Of a stretch of 64,000 nt of DNA, positions 38,720 through 51,243 are shown one piece after another. Numbering within the stretch: position 1 is the first letter of the stretch; every line of letters begins with the position of its first letter. The stretch is from Acorus gramineus (lineage: Eukaryota > Streptophyta > Magnoliopsida > Acorales > Acoraceae): NCBI GenBank assembly GCA_030737835.1, contig JAUJYN010000037.1:1257599-1321598 (forward strand), written 5' to 3'. The translations under genes were made by a program, and so were the position numbers. The notes under the pieces were generated by a model that searched no databases, was not told the DNA's origin, and was given only the letters and a program-made list of their open reading frames with translations.

Positions 38720-39996
38720 TGGATCTTCTTTTGCCAAGTCAGATGACAATAGACTGTTATTAGACATGGATGTGTGATGATGCTTTCCAAGTGTTTGGTT
38801 TGCATCCAAATTTCTGAATAATTGAAAGGTTAGGTTGGAGATCATGTTGATTTATGTTTGTCTTGATTATAGTTGTGGGGATTCAACTTATCAGCTTGTT
38901 ATTGAGATTGTATCACCCTATTCTCTTCTTTGTAATAAATAAATAAATAAATATTGTCGATCCCTTTCAGTAGCTATTGACATCTTATTATAATACTTCT
39001 GTTGTATGGGACTTAATATGTCCCGGCCTACTACGAAATCTAATTATTTTAACCTATTTAAGGCCCCAAATGAAAAGAAAATATATAATCAATCACAACC
39101 CTTCAATGGTTATAAATATTTAAAAATAATTAAATTTGTAAAAATTTGTTTTGGAAGGTGAATAGTCACCTCTTTAGCCTAACGTTTTCTCTCCCTTTTT
39201 AGGGTTACTCAATGGCTTTCTCACTCTCTCTCTCTCAAGTTTCAACCATTCTAAAGTTAAAAAATCAAAATTTAAAACTTTTACAACAAACTGATCTCCA
39301 TTACAAAGTATGTAGCACCTTTTTGAATCTTAGTTTTCAATCTTTTTTTTCATGGATATATGTTTTTTTTGTAATTATATTCACATATTCTAGCTAAATG
39401 AGAGATTAAAAAGTTAGATATGAAAATCTCATGCTTTTTTAGATTGACAAATTGAAAATCCCTAACTAAAAAAAACAAATCATCTACTCATGTTCTTTTA
39501 CAAAAAAGGGACAAACAAAATAAACATGATTATTGAGAGGTAACCTATTTTTTAATATTTTTTAAAGACTTTTAATGAAAATATAAGATATTTACTACCT
39601 ATTTACTAATCAAAATTTACTTTCCTTTTTATGAAACTCTTAACATTCAATATTTACTTCCTATTTACTAATCCAACAATCAGGTTTCAATTGTCTTTTA
39701 TACTTTTCTTGTTAATCAATGAAAAATAATAATTTATTTAATCATATTTAAACATGATAGATTTTTTTTTTTTTGGGTCATAGGGCTCCCTTTTGAAAGA
39801 TGGCCAAGAACTCCACCAAATTTTTAAATGTCTGGAAAAATCTTTTATACCATTCATGTGTGCTGTTCAAGAGAGCAACTCAATTAAACTTTATTTTTTT
39901 GTGCAGAGTCATAACAATGTCATTTTGGCTAAAGCATTTTTAAAAATAAATCTCAAGATCTCGTGACCCTGATTCACTGCATCAAGTAATCATATC
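38720..39996. other. Downstream flank of the defensin-like gene, no gene
   Basis: The part to about 39000 matches the flank of the relic at 33360-33700. 39862-39945 is the third copy of the 235-bp unit. The rest is AT-rich with short CT-rich tracts (39220-39236). Confidence 0.5.
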
Positions 39997-40545
39997 TAGA
40001 GGTCGGCAACGGCGCGACCCGTTGAAATAGGGCCCAGGCCCGGCCTTGGATCGAGGCCTGTGGGCTGCTTGGCCAACGGGTCTAGAACGGCCGGCCGGCC
40101 CGCGGTCAAAAAAGAGGGCCCAAGCCCTGTCCACAGCCCGGGCCTGGGCTTCGACCCACAGACGGGCCTACAGGCTCAGATTTTAAGCATCTTAATTTTT
40201 TTTTTTTAATTTTAATTTTAATTTTAACTTGTTTATTTGTATATAATAGTAAAATAACACAAATTTAAAATATAATGTTAGAAAAAATATTTATACCTAT
40301 TGAATTTTTAAAAATAAAAATATTAAATAAATTAATTATTTGAAAAACTAAATAATTACGTGTACTTAACTAGGTTGACATCTACATAAATATTAATAAT
40401 TTGTATAATTCAAATAAAATGTAAATAAAAATTACATAAAATTGCATGTGACTCATTTATTGGATTGCCCTCAGGAGTCAATGGCCCAGCCCGGATGGGC
40501 CCAATTCGGACGGACCTGCGCCCCATAATCACGCCTGATCCCCAT
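39997..40545. mobile_element. GGCC-rich hAT-like miniature element, degenerate
   Basis: Left end TAGAGGTCGGCAACGGCGCG followed by GGCCC-rich sequence. A second GGCCC-rich patch lies at 40483-40535 (GGCCCAGCCCGGATGGGCCC) after an AT-rich centre. Composition and layout match hAT-type miniature elements, but I could not find a convincing 8-base target duplication. Confidence 0.45.
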
Positions 40546-40936
40546 AATTAATATTTTTCACATTTGTTTAGTCCTCCAAATGAAAGTAGAGATCGATCTT
40601 AAAACACATCTCCCCCATCAAAAATAAATAAATAAATAAAATCTAAAAGATTTTTTTTTAATTAAAAATAATTTTTGGTTTCATCTTTGAAAGGAAAGGA
40701 GACTAATATACCTTCTTTAATCATTTTTTTAAAATAAATAAATAGAAGAAGCATAAATAGAGCAAGAAACAGTTTTATAAGGGGTAGTGAATTAGGGTTT
40801 TCATGGATAAAATGTCTATGCCCATGGATTTGTAAATCTTATGTTTTTCAATCTTGGATTTGTAAAAATATCCATGTCCATGGATTTTTAAATCTTGTGG
40901 TTCACCAAATTCGTCGGTCCATTCGTGGATTGTAGC

Positions 40937-41457
40937 TAGGGCTGGTAAACGAGCCGAGAAGCTCGGGCTCAGTTCTGGCTCGGCTCGGTTAAAGCTTGCT
41001 CAGGCTCGTTCGATTAGACAAACGAGCTGAGTTTGAACAATTTTTAAAGTTCAGTTTGTAAACGAGCCGAGCCGGAGCCGAGCCTAGATGAGCTCGTTTA
41101 CTTAACAAAAAGAAGGTGAACGAGTCGAGTCTGAGCTAAGCTCGAGTCCGAGCTTATGTTATTTCCACATGTACAAGGTGTTGTGATTTGTGAAATGTGA
41201 TTTTTCAAATGCTAAACAAGATATTTTTTTAGCTAAACGAGCCCAAGTCAAACCTTGATTTAAGCTTCGGCTTGACTTGTTTAACAAACGAGCTGAGCCG
41301 AGCTTCAACCAAGCTTTTCACGAGCGCAACGAGCCGAGCTTGAACACAAAATGAAGCTCGTTCCTGAGTCGAGCCGAACCAGAGCCGAGCCTGATACTAA
41401 ACGAGCCGAGCTTAAGCAGATCAAAGCTCTGCTCATTCAGCTCGTTTACCACCCTTA
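40937..41457. mobile_element. hAT-type MITE, 521 bp
   Basis: Inverted ends TAGGGCTGGTAAACGAGC and, from the right, TAAGGGTGGTAAACGAGC. The flanking 8-base sites ATTGTAGC (40929-40936) and ATTGCAGC (41458-41465) differ at one base. The interior is full of GAGCCGAGC words. The open frame on the minus strand here is only element sequence. Confidence 0.8.
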
Positions 41458-41465
41458 ATTGCAGC

Positions 41466-42480
41466 AGGTTGAGTTTGTAAAAGTACCCAGGGAGGCTGTT
41501 CGGGCGCCAGAGATGTTGGCTAGGCAGGTGCGCCAGTTTCAAGGGGATAAGTGGTCTCGGTTAATGGAGGATGATCATATCAGAGGTAAACAGTCTTAAA
41601 CAGTATATAAACATAGTCCATGAGAGTGGTAACACTTTCTGTAAGACCTTTGTGAATCATTTTAGTTATGTTTTGCCTTCTTTTGACGGCCTGTTACACC
41701 AAATAATAATAATAATAATCATTCGGATACTGATATCAATATATAACTAAAGATCCACAGAATTTTGATGATAACGGCAAAGTTATACTCTACATTAAAG
41801 ATTAGACTTTTTTTGAAAGTTTTGTACAATTGATGAAACACAGCTATTCTTTTACCTCATGTTTGAGGTGGAACATAAGCATGGAATAGATAAGAATACA
41901 AGAGCATAGCGAAAAAAAGTTATTTGTTTTGCTAGAAAAAATCTTGATAGCTATCTCTGGATAAGTTAGAATAAAACCTAATAACTATTCTAAAAAAAAT
42001 ACTAGAATTGCTTATTAGGGCTTATCTATACCAATATATAAAAATATCATTATCTGTTATTTTAAAAAAATTATCTAACATAATACTCTCTGCACACATT
42101 CCAAAAATTGTCACATCTGTCATATCACACACATATCTCTCATACTTATTCCCAAACACAAATAATTTATGCACGGGTATAATTGTCATTTAAAAAGTCA
42201 TAAACTCTTATGCATCTCTTATTTACTACTTATCCTTACCTTATCTAAGGTGAACCAAACAACAAAAAGATCAATTTTACATTTCCCAAACAAAAATTTA
42301 CCTATTCAACATAGATTGTTATCTATTTCAGTATAGCTATGAAGGGGGGGGGGGGGGTGTGGGGGTGGTGGGGTTTGTTAGTTCACATGTTATTCATCAT
42401 AGACAATTCATTGCAATTGAATTATACATATTGAAATCCTGAAACAATTATTCAAATCGTGAACATTATTAGGATTTCGA
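41466..42480. other. Intergenic, AT-rich, no gene
   Basis: No supported gene. Contains an AAT microsatellite (41703-41719) and a run of 14 G at 42344-42357 followed by TGTGGGGGTGGTGGGG. Confidence 0.5.
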
Positions 42481-42830
42481 ATATTGTATCAAACACTGAA
42501 GATTAAGAGAAAAAAGAAGAGGTATACGAGATTGTCTTGGCGTCTCTGTCTTGGTTTCCACCACCATGGCTTCTGCTTGGTGGCCTTCTCTTCCTTCTCC
42601 CTCTTGGACTCCATTGAAAGCCCACTCGAGCAAGGGACCACCGGATTCACGGTTCGGATTAATCGGATCACTCTCTTCACCCCCTCCCACCCTGTTTTAG
42701 TTTCCTTTCTTTCGAATCGATCGGAGCCAGATCTGAAAATTAGGGTTTTCGATTTCTGGATCTCAAGCGGTGTGTGGTATTTATATAGGGGTACCTCTAT
42801 TTACAGCTCTACATTTTCCATGCACACCCA
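42480..42830. other. Moderately GC-rich stretch, origin not recognised
   Basis: Open on the plus strand for about 155 codons from 42484. Its codon content is mixed and the last part is translated low-complexity GGA repeats. A leader-like hydrophobic stretch (FCLVAFSSFSLLDSIESPLE, then GFTV) could be the start of a decayed secreted protein such as an A1-type aspartic protease, but the match is too weak to call. It borders the transporter pseudogene on the opposite strand. Confidence 0.25.
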
Positions 42831-42859
42831 ACATAAACGGAGGAGGAGAAGGAGGAGGG

Positions 42860-43560
42860 ACGGAGTACTCGGGTGCGAAGTGGGACTGGGGAAGAGGAGG
42901 AGGAGATGTCATCGCCGCCTTCACAGAGGAGGAGCTGGATGCCGGTCCTGATGACGATGGCCATAGCGAGAGGTTCAAGGTTGCATGCGTCGGCGACGGC
43001 GCTGAAGGGAACGAGTGAAGGGAAGGACTTTATGAAGGAGAGTACGGGAGCTCCGCCGGTAGGAGGAGTGCGAATATGAAGGAGGGATGGTGATCTTGGT
43101 GGTGGGGAGGAGGGTCTGGATGTTCTACCCAATGAGGAGGAGGTAGGCGACCGCGCCGCCGGATTGGGACACGAGGACGAGGAGCTCTGTCGCGTACTGC
43201 CCAGCCTCGCCGAGGGTTTTCGTGCAAGTCATCGTACCAATTGATCTCCACTGCCGGATCTTCTTCCAATCTGTCTTTGCATGATTGTATCGGACCTGTG
43301 GAGGTGAAAAATTAGAATTTTTTTTTTAAATGGGTCGATTAGGTCATCAAATGGGGGTGAAAAATTGGATTTGGAGAGGTGGGTGTCTCCCAAAATGAGA
43401 TCTTTATAATGGATTCAGTGGATTTATAGAGTGAAAGAGAGAGAGAGAGAGACATCCGAGGAGGAGCATTGTATATAAGGTGAAAAGGGCGGCGGCGAAG
43501 ATGAGGCCGAGGAAGGCGAAGATCGCCCCAACACCTCGATGTCGCCCTGCCCTCCGCCCT
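42860..43560 (-). pseudogene. ANT1/AVT-like amino acid transporter pseudogene fragment
   Basis: Read on the minus strand. First exon relic (about 43545-43440) contains AIFAFLGLIFAAALFTLYTM then LLLG, like the second membrane helix of ANT1-type permeases. A GT..CACAG intron follows. A second exon from about 43298 reads KTLGEAGQYATELLVLVSQS then GGAVAYLLIG, stop, NIQTLL. A shifted frame reads FIFALLLPAE and then SLVPFSAVADACN with AMAIVI. These match, in order, the TPGRYLTEFLI..GGSVAYL and the LAPFSIFADICNVLAM region of plant vacuolar amino acid transporters (AAAP family). One stop and at least two frameshifts make it non-functional. The intron is retained, so it is not a processed retrocopy. 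Confidence 0.6.
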
Positions 43561-43683
43561 AGCCCCACACTTCTTTCTTCTCCTCCTCTTGCATAAACTA
43601 ACTTAAATGGATCTTACCCACAATATCCATTTATTTTGGGGTGTCTAAAGAATACCATGCATATGGGTTGGTGTTTATGGAAT

Positions 43684-44220
43684 GGGTGGTTCTATTTGAG
43701 CCCCTTCAAATGGTAAGTAAGCCTCTCTTATTAATAAACCCCCCATACCGTGTAAAACTCATCTTTCTCACCAATTGGACTTCTCTGCATACAAAAATGA
43801 ATTTTTTTTTATTAATATTTAATCAATCAAACATTTTTTTTTTGTGAAAATTGAAATAAACAATTATAAAAAAATTTACATCGACCATATACCAAAAAAA
43901 ATTTAAAATTCACATTTATATATATCTATTCAATTTCAGTTGGAGCATATATTGATGTTTAGAATTGAGGTCACATTGATGCCACATTGATGCTCAAATA
44001 TAATTCGTTTCTTTTATAAAAAGATATATAAATAAATAAATTTAAATGAGATGGGGGTTATACTTATTAAAAGAATCTTAACTAAAAATTTTATCAAAAA
44101 ATTAAGTGAGCTTACTTATTGGGGGTGTACTTATTAAGAAAATCCAAATGAATATTTGACAACAAAATCCATTTAAGAGAGGTTTACTTATAATTTTGAG
44201 GGGCTCAAATAGAGGCACCC
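43684..44220. mobile_element. Mutator-like MITE, 537 bp, perfect 9-bp target duplication
   Basis: Inverted ends GGGTGGTTCTATTTGAGCCC (left) and GGGTGCCTCTATTTGAGCCC (right, reverse complement), with similarity continuing for about 45 bases. TTATGGAAT flanks both sides exactly (43675-43683 and 44221-44229). No open frame. Related termini at 44255 (TTTTATTTGCACCCCTT) and 44506 (GGTGCCTCTAATTGCACCCC) suggest further relics of the family. Confidence 0.8.
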
Positions 44221-44584
44221 TTATGGAATTGGGCTGAGTAGAGGAATGAAAGTGGTTTTATTTGCACCCCTTCTAAATTCTAAGTAAGCCCCATTTAAAT
44301 AGATTTTCTTACTAAAAATTCATTTAAATATAATTAATAAGTACGCCTCCTAATAAATAAGCCTACTTAATTTTTAGAAAAAATCTTTTTTAATTATTTT
44401 AATTAGTATTTAACCCAGCCAAACAACCTTGTATAAAAAACCAAACAGATTCTAGTAAAAAATAGTCAAGAAGAGGATCCGATCCCAAGAAGCCAAGATT
44501 GAGGGTGGTGCCTCTAATTGCACCCCTTGGTTTCCTTTATATACCTCATATCTGAATACACCCAATCCAACTAAGTAGTGTTTC

Positions 44585-45440
44585 TAGACGTGTCTATCTC
44601 CACCAATTGATTCTCTTAACCTATCATAAAACATAAAAAAAATATGACGTTTGGTTGTTTTCACCAATTTAGATCGATCGAACTTGGTCGTCATTTTATA
44701 TCTTGGGCGATCAAACTTGATCGTCATTTCATGTTTTTGAAGATCGAACTTGGTCGAACAAAGTCCAGATATTACATGTTTTTGATGGAGCTATATCTAC
44801 TTATTTTTTTGTAAACAAATAAATTTTTTGATTTACCCATCATATTCTACATTTATTCTTTTATCCAAACAGCAGTTAAGGGACTAAAAAAAAACGTAAG
44901 TATTTGTACTTTCAATTAATTTAATTTTTTATAGAAAAATATCTTATTAGACAAAAATATATCATTTTTAAACTTCGTTTAAATTTGTGGTTAAGTGGAT
45001 TCTTTGTTTGAAAAAAAATTAAAAGTTGATCAAAAAACATTTTATATGTGGCTTTTGAAAATTTTTGTCTCTCACTTATGTAAAAAAATTGTTCTTATGT
45101 TCTCTATTAAGAATAATGATTGATTCTTCCTACATTACAATTAAGACTTGAAGTGGCATAAAGGATTCAAAGAGGATACATGTCATAAGATTATGTTTAA
45201 AAAAAAAAATTATAAATTTTATCATAAATTATGTTTAACCAAGTTCGATCGCTCAAAATTTAAAATGACGACCAAGTTCGATCGTTCAAAATATGAAATG
45301 ATAAACAAATTTGATCGTCTAAAACTTAAAATAACGATCAAGTTTGATCGACTTGATTGGATGGATAACAAAAAAAAAAACACTTTTTTTTTCGACAGTG
45401 GGGTTAAGTGAATCCATCGATGGAGATTGACGCGTTCGTG
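44585..45440. mobile_element. Foldback element with long inverted arms of internal repeats
   Basis: Left arm about 44585-44765, right arm about 45235-45440. The outer parts pair (GACGTGTCTATCTCCACCAA-like against GACGCGTCAATCTCCATCGA, followed by TTAACC in both). The inner parts carry two to four copies of a 30-base unit with GATCGAACTTGGTCGTCATT, inverted in the right arm. The centre is AT-rich. No transposase is seen. Consistent with a long-TIR Mutator-like or Foldback element. Confidence 0.6.
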
Positions 45441-45479
45441 TTCTCTATGCATCCCGAATAAATGGTTATTTTATTTTGT

Positions 45480-45960
45480 TGTGGCAGAGGAAGAGGGGTG
45501 GGGCTGGGGCAAAGGGGGCCGGCGCGGTGGCTGCGGCGGAGAGGGGGAAGGGCTGGGGCTGAGGAGAGGGGGCGGTGGCTTCGCGTACGAGCTCTCCAAG
45601 AATAACCCAGACGTCCGCATCATATCTTCGTGGCCGAGCAGTCTGTCAGCCCCGGCAGGCAGTTCTTTTCTCGACGAAGGGGGGTCCCCAACAACGACGA
45701 GGCGGTGGAGGACTACGTGGTCGTCCGACACACGCGCATCGCTCTTCACGACGACGATCATGGGCAAGGTTTTGATGAGGCCGAACGTGAAAGCTCTTCA
45801 ACGCGGTGGCGGTTGAGGATTTGATAGTGGAGGAAGGGAGGGTGTGCGGGGTGGTGACCAACTGGGCTTTGGTGTCAACCATACACCCAACATAAAATTC
45901 AGACCCTGACATGAACACGGCGGAGGATGCGATCGTGAGGTTGACAATGGAGGGGTCTCT
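45480..45960 (+). pseudogene. Thiamine thiazole synthase (THI1/THI4) pseudogene fragment
   Basis: THI4 makes the thiazole half of thiamine in plastids. Pieces of it appear in order in different frames: FAYELSKNNPDVR (from about 45580; family CAYELSKNPNVRVAIIEQ), then AEQSVSPG, then EDYVVVRHTRIA / [19 protein letters not shown], then [20 protein letters not shown] and NWALVST ending in TAA near 45892. At least three frame changes and a stop show decay. The N-terminal transit peptide and the C-terminal part are absent. GC content is much higher than the surrounding DNA. Confidence 0.7.
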
Positions 45961-47069
45961 AATTCAAGCAAAGTTAATTAGACTGCCCCCATTCGTATAT
46001 ATAATAGTTATATATACAAACGAATGCGTTTAACATTTGGGATGGTAAAATGGCTAAAGTAAAACATGCAAATAGTAATTTTCAATAATCAAATAAAACA
46101 ATGTCTCTCATCATGCACATGGTTGTCCGCTTCCAACACAGAGATATATGGTTACATGGTTTTATTATTATGAGATGAGAGCAAGAAAAATCACAATGAA
46201 TAGACTTTGATCCTGCCCACAACAAGAAAGGAAAAGTGTGTGGAATCACAATAGTTAACATAGAAATCATTTTTTCATCTCTGTGTATGGCTTTGTGAAT
46301 ATGTGTAAGGAGAAAAGGAGGTAAGCTCAACAGATAATAGTGTCACTGGAAAAATGTGACTGTTGAGACACACTGTGGCTCTTCACTTTCTGGCAGATGA
46401 CCTTTGCTTATTTTAGGTGGTAGAGGTTCATGTGGTTGAGTGTCTATAATTGACAATTGTGAGCATGGAATGTTTCTGCAATGGAAAACTTTGAGTGGTA
46501 GATGTTGAGAAATCTAACTATTGTTAAAGGATCATTTAGAGGAGTGTGTTAGGCCAGGGTCTGTATATTAATGTAACGGACCTATATTTTGAGGGACAAT
46601 ATTTGTCATTAAAATAAAGATACAAAATTGGAAAATTTTGGACATGGCTCAAATCCACCGTCTTCAATTCCAATGATGTTATAACATCAAAACATTAGCC
46701 TTTATTTTATACCACGCTTTCATTAATAATCATTAAAATCATCACTTTAGTATGTATTACCTTTATTATAAAAATAAGTATGATATTCTCTACGACAAAC
46801 TTTTAGGATAGGCCCATCACAAAAAACATGTTTAGAGAACATGATGATATTATGCACGAAATCAAAGAAAATATATATCACACATACATAACAGAGACAT
46901 ACACCGACGAACACAATCTTAATTTGGAAACACCTATCACATAAACCACACAACAAAAAATAAAGTATTCCGATACCGAGTTAATTTACAATAATTTTCA
47001 CAAATTCAATTAGATTCACAAAAAAATCAATCATATCAATCATATGTACAATTTGATTTCATCTCTAGA
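45961..47069. other. Intergenic, 3' flank of PHO1-C
   Basis: AT-rich, no gene recognised. The last few hundred bases before 47070 should hold the PHO1-C poly(A) region, since that gene is transcribed leftwards. Confidence 0.5.
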
Positions 47070-50000
47070 TCAGTATGGAATAGGCACTGTCTTCACTGGC
47101 CGAAATTTACCCACATTGTTCAAGTACTCATTTTCCATTCTGTTCCATCAAAGAGGCACAATTCAGTTAACATTTGCAAGAGACCAACATATGTATAAGA
47201 GAGTAATTAATTAACCTTATTCAACTATCACTACATACCTGTAGAAATGCCAAATGCCACGGCGAATAATCTCAAGTAAGGCTAACAATAATTCGATTAA
47301 GTGATGGTTAAAATCACTTAATCTCTTTAAGTTCAGCAATGTATAAATCCATGTAAGCCTCAACAGGAAATTAATGACCTAATAAATAAACAATTACACA
47401 AATTTTATCATAATCAATTTATTGAGTTCTAGCTAAACATAAATCGCAGATGAGATTAAGAGAGAGAAAACTCACAATGGAGATATAATAAAAATTCTTG
47501 TTCTTCAGAATTAGCTCATCCCTAAGCCATTTATTATTGGATTTGAGATTAAGGAGGCCCCAATCCTCAACATAATCCCAATATAGCTGACAAATCGTGG
47601 CAAAGGTGGATGTGATGAGCACAATTCCGAACCACATGTGTGTGGGGTGCTCAGCGTACATGATATGGAATCCCATTGCTGCCAACGCTGATAAGTTCTT
47701 ACCGGCATTTAGCAAGTGGGTGTTGTCATTGTCAATCCGGTATCGCCTAACACCCTTTAGATTTACATGAAAAGGGAGTCAATGGGATGAACATTTATAT
47801 ATGGTGCTTAAAAGCAAATACATAATATAATTAATAAAATAGATCAATTACAATGTGTTACATTAACATTTAATAATACATTGCACTTGTATTATTTTTT
47901 GTTCCATTTTTTTTTTACACAAAACAAACGATACACCTTTGGCATTTATACACAAAGCTATAAGAATGTGTTGTATGATATTTCTAACTAAAAAAAAAAA
48001 TCAGTTACTTGCCAAGTCAGTAAATCAACAGATCAACATAAAAAAATTTAATTTTTTTTAAAATATGTAAAAACATTAAATAAATAATATAACAAGTAAA
48101 CAATACTTAGGCTGGTTATAAATAAATAAACAAATTCAATATCATAAATTTATGACGTTAAGTTATGCATGTGTCATGCATCGATTGAAGTGAACCTCAA
48201 TGAAAAATGTATTATCAAAATAAAATATAACTCAAATATAAAAGAAATATATAATAAACAAGAATGCATCCCATAGAGTTTCCAATATTTTATTCATCTA
48301 AATATTAATCAACACGAACTAGTTAGGAGAGGAAATGTTTTAATCATATTGAAATTGTTTAATGGCGAATTGGACTATTGAACATCATTAATCCCCCATA
48401 AGATGAACTATCAGTGCTGAATCAACAATCTTGATGAAATAGCAAACCTATGTACTCAATTGGACAACAACGAGACGATTTACTAATTGAGTACGTAGAG
48501 AAATTTATTAAGCCAATTAATTGTTCTTATCCAAATTAACTAATCCACTTAGTGAGATCAAGAATATTAAACAAAGGCGAGTATGTGAAAGTTTACCTGG
48601 ATAATCTGGGATACATAAGGAAAGTATGCGATAATATAAAAATAAAACTTGTGAACCTCAGTGAAGTTGCATGCTTCATATGAGTGTCTGGTGTGCCCCC
48701 TCCCAAAGAAATAGCAAGCAATGAATTCTATGTCTTTAAACATTGGGATCTGACAATAATCATGGAAAAATGAGTTAACATAGTGCAGTGTAGCGCTAAT
48801 TCTTTGTAGAGCTATATATGTATGGTAGCATTGTTCATTACCATGCTAATCAATTGACCCGCCATAAGGAACTGCATTGGATGCACCTAAAAATCCAACA
48901 ACAAACAATTTACGTTAGAGAAAAATATAACTATCCTTCCTTTAAAAAGATTAGAATTGAGATTTTGTGATGGTTAGTGCCTCACGGACTACTTGGTGGA
49001 TGACTGCATCCATTCCATTTTAGGGTATGGACGTGCAATGTTTAAAAAGTGTTCACAACATTTGGAACTGGTTTATTGAAATGGAAAGGGAAGGAAAATT
49101 TCTTATTGAGATGTAATGTATTTCATTTATGTCCATCTTTCAAAATCTCTTAAACTTTTCCTCTGTTAGGTTTGCTGTATGGATTTTGTTTGTTATCTCT
49201 TTAGACTCTTTTCTCTTCATAGAAGGGTAAATGCCTATTGTTTATCATTAAAAAAAAAAAATCTGAAATGGGCATGTCCCCATTCACATATGCATATGCA
49301 TCCTTATATATATATATATAAGCCACAATAAAACCTGAGTAGACTAACAAAATGATGTACAAAACTACCTTATAGGCTAACATACTGTGATGCACATGTA
49401 CATATGCATCTTGGTGAAGGTATTATACTATGTAAGCCTTAAACATGGGATTTATCTCTGTTACTAAAAAATAAAAAAAAACAAACTTACAATGACAAAT
49501 GAAGAATTAATTATATTAATTATTACCTTATAAAAGGGAGAGAACACTATTTTCCAGAACACTCGTAGAAAGCACCAACGTGTGGAGCGATGGAACACGT
49601 CGAGTGGGCAGAGAAGTGAGGTCACATATAACTGAAAAATCAATATTTTACGATGATATATATGTATAAATATTCTACTTCAAATAAAATCAAAATAATA
49701 TACTCATGTAGCTTAATTAAGTTCATAAAATACCAATACAATCGCTCCAAGATAGCGGTTTAGAAGGCCATGCATGGTGTCGTTAGTCATGAAGAACACG
49801 AGATGAATCAACAAAATGCTGACGGTAATGAATATCAGAAATGTTGAACTGCACCACGCGTTCTGGTAATTGTAGGCCTTCTTGGGATATTTTATTTCTA
49901 AAATAAAATAGTGATTCACCCCGGTCTTACTCCACGCGTAGAGGTCCCAGCCATAAATATACATCGCTAAGCTGATGCATGCAAACGCTCTGCATCAATG

Positions 50001-51212
50001 GACAAGAAAGTCATACATGTGAATTTTATTACATAATTTTAAATATACATATATAATCATTCGCATATTATATACTTAATAAAAATAAAAATAACGTAGA
50101 AACCTGAGAGGTTCAAATTTCTTAAACCTGAACCGAAAACATCTTTTCTTTTTTCCTTTTTCTTTTCATAAAGCTAATTTCAAGGCATGTCCAAGTTAAA
50201 GACTAAAAATTGGATTGTGAAAATGCAAGACATGTGATGAGTGGTGTTGTTTTGGACCTACACTAGGAACTGCACCGAAGAAACTCAGTAGCTTGAAGAA
50301 ACATATTCTAACATTTATGTCACCTGATCTAAATGCCTATATATATTGCATCACTAGAATAAATTTTGTATAAAAGTTTTACTCCCTTTGTCAATAAATT
50401 TTACTATATATTTTGTAAATTTGTTATATTTAGTTGAAATATTTACCAATTAAAAAATATAATTCAATAAATTGATATCAATATATCTAATTTATAGAGA
50501 AAAATGTCAGAACGTACCTAAAAAAAGGACCAACGGTATGTATGTATTCTGGTATATAAAATACGCCAGGGAGATGACCCAACATCACATATATTACAAG
50601 AGAAAAATGTCAGAACGTACCTGAAAAAAGGACCAATGGTATGTATGTATTCTGGTCTGTAAAATACGCCAGAGAGATGACCCAGCATCGCGTATATTAC
50701 AAGCCCATATATTGTACATCCTATAAATGAACCTGCGACATTTATCAATATAAAAAAATCAGAACTCATAAACTAAAGCACGCAAGAAAAAACAGTCAAT
50801 TTAGCTATGAAGTATGAACAAATGGATGGCTTCAACTCAAAATTCATATGCTAATGGATGTTATTGAGATGATTCAAAAAATAATTATTTTAATCAGTTT
50901 CACATAAATTTTAAACGACATGATGTGTTTATTTTGTTTATGCCAGACACTCAAAAGCCACTATGAATCAGACGAATGTGATGCCTTCACATCCGTCCAT
51001 GTCCATTAATCAACAAATTAATTAAAATTTTGATTTAATAAACTGGGTAAGAATAAATCATACACATATATGTATATGCATGTGTTAATGTGTGTATATA
51101 TATGTATGTGTGTATAAAGTATAACCGTATTATTATTATGTAGAAAAATAATTAATTTTATTATAATCGGACGCAATTCAGAAATTTCAAGTTTTACTTC
51201 ATCTATCCTGGT

Positions 51213-51243
<31 letters not shown>

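Noticed and set aside
38562..38777. 71-codon frame over the defensin-like exon 2 in another frame
   Set aside because: A shadow frame: the signal-peptide exon joins in phase to the cysteine-rich frame instead.
42484..42951. 155-codon plus-strand frame
   Set aside because: Its second half is translated GGA/AGG repeats lying over the antisense transporter pseudogene; no coherent domain.
45148..45411. 87-codon frame with repeated KFDRSKFKM
   Set aside because: Produced by the tandem units in the foldback element arm, not a protein gene.
50518..50600. Second, alternative exon 8 of PHO1-C
   Set aside because: It is only a 3' partial copy and has no AG acceptor before it, so it cannot act as a separate exon.
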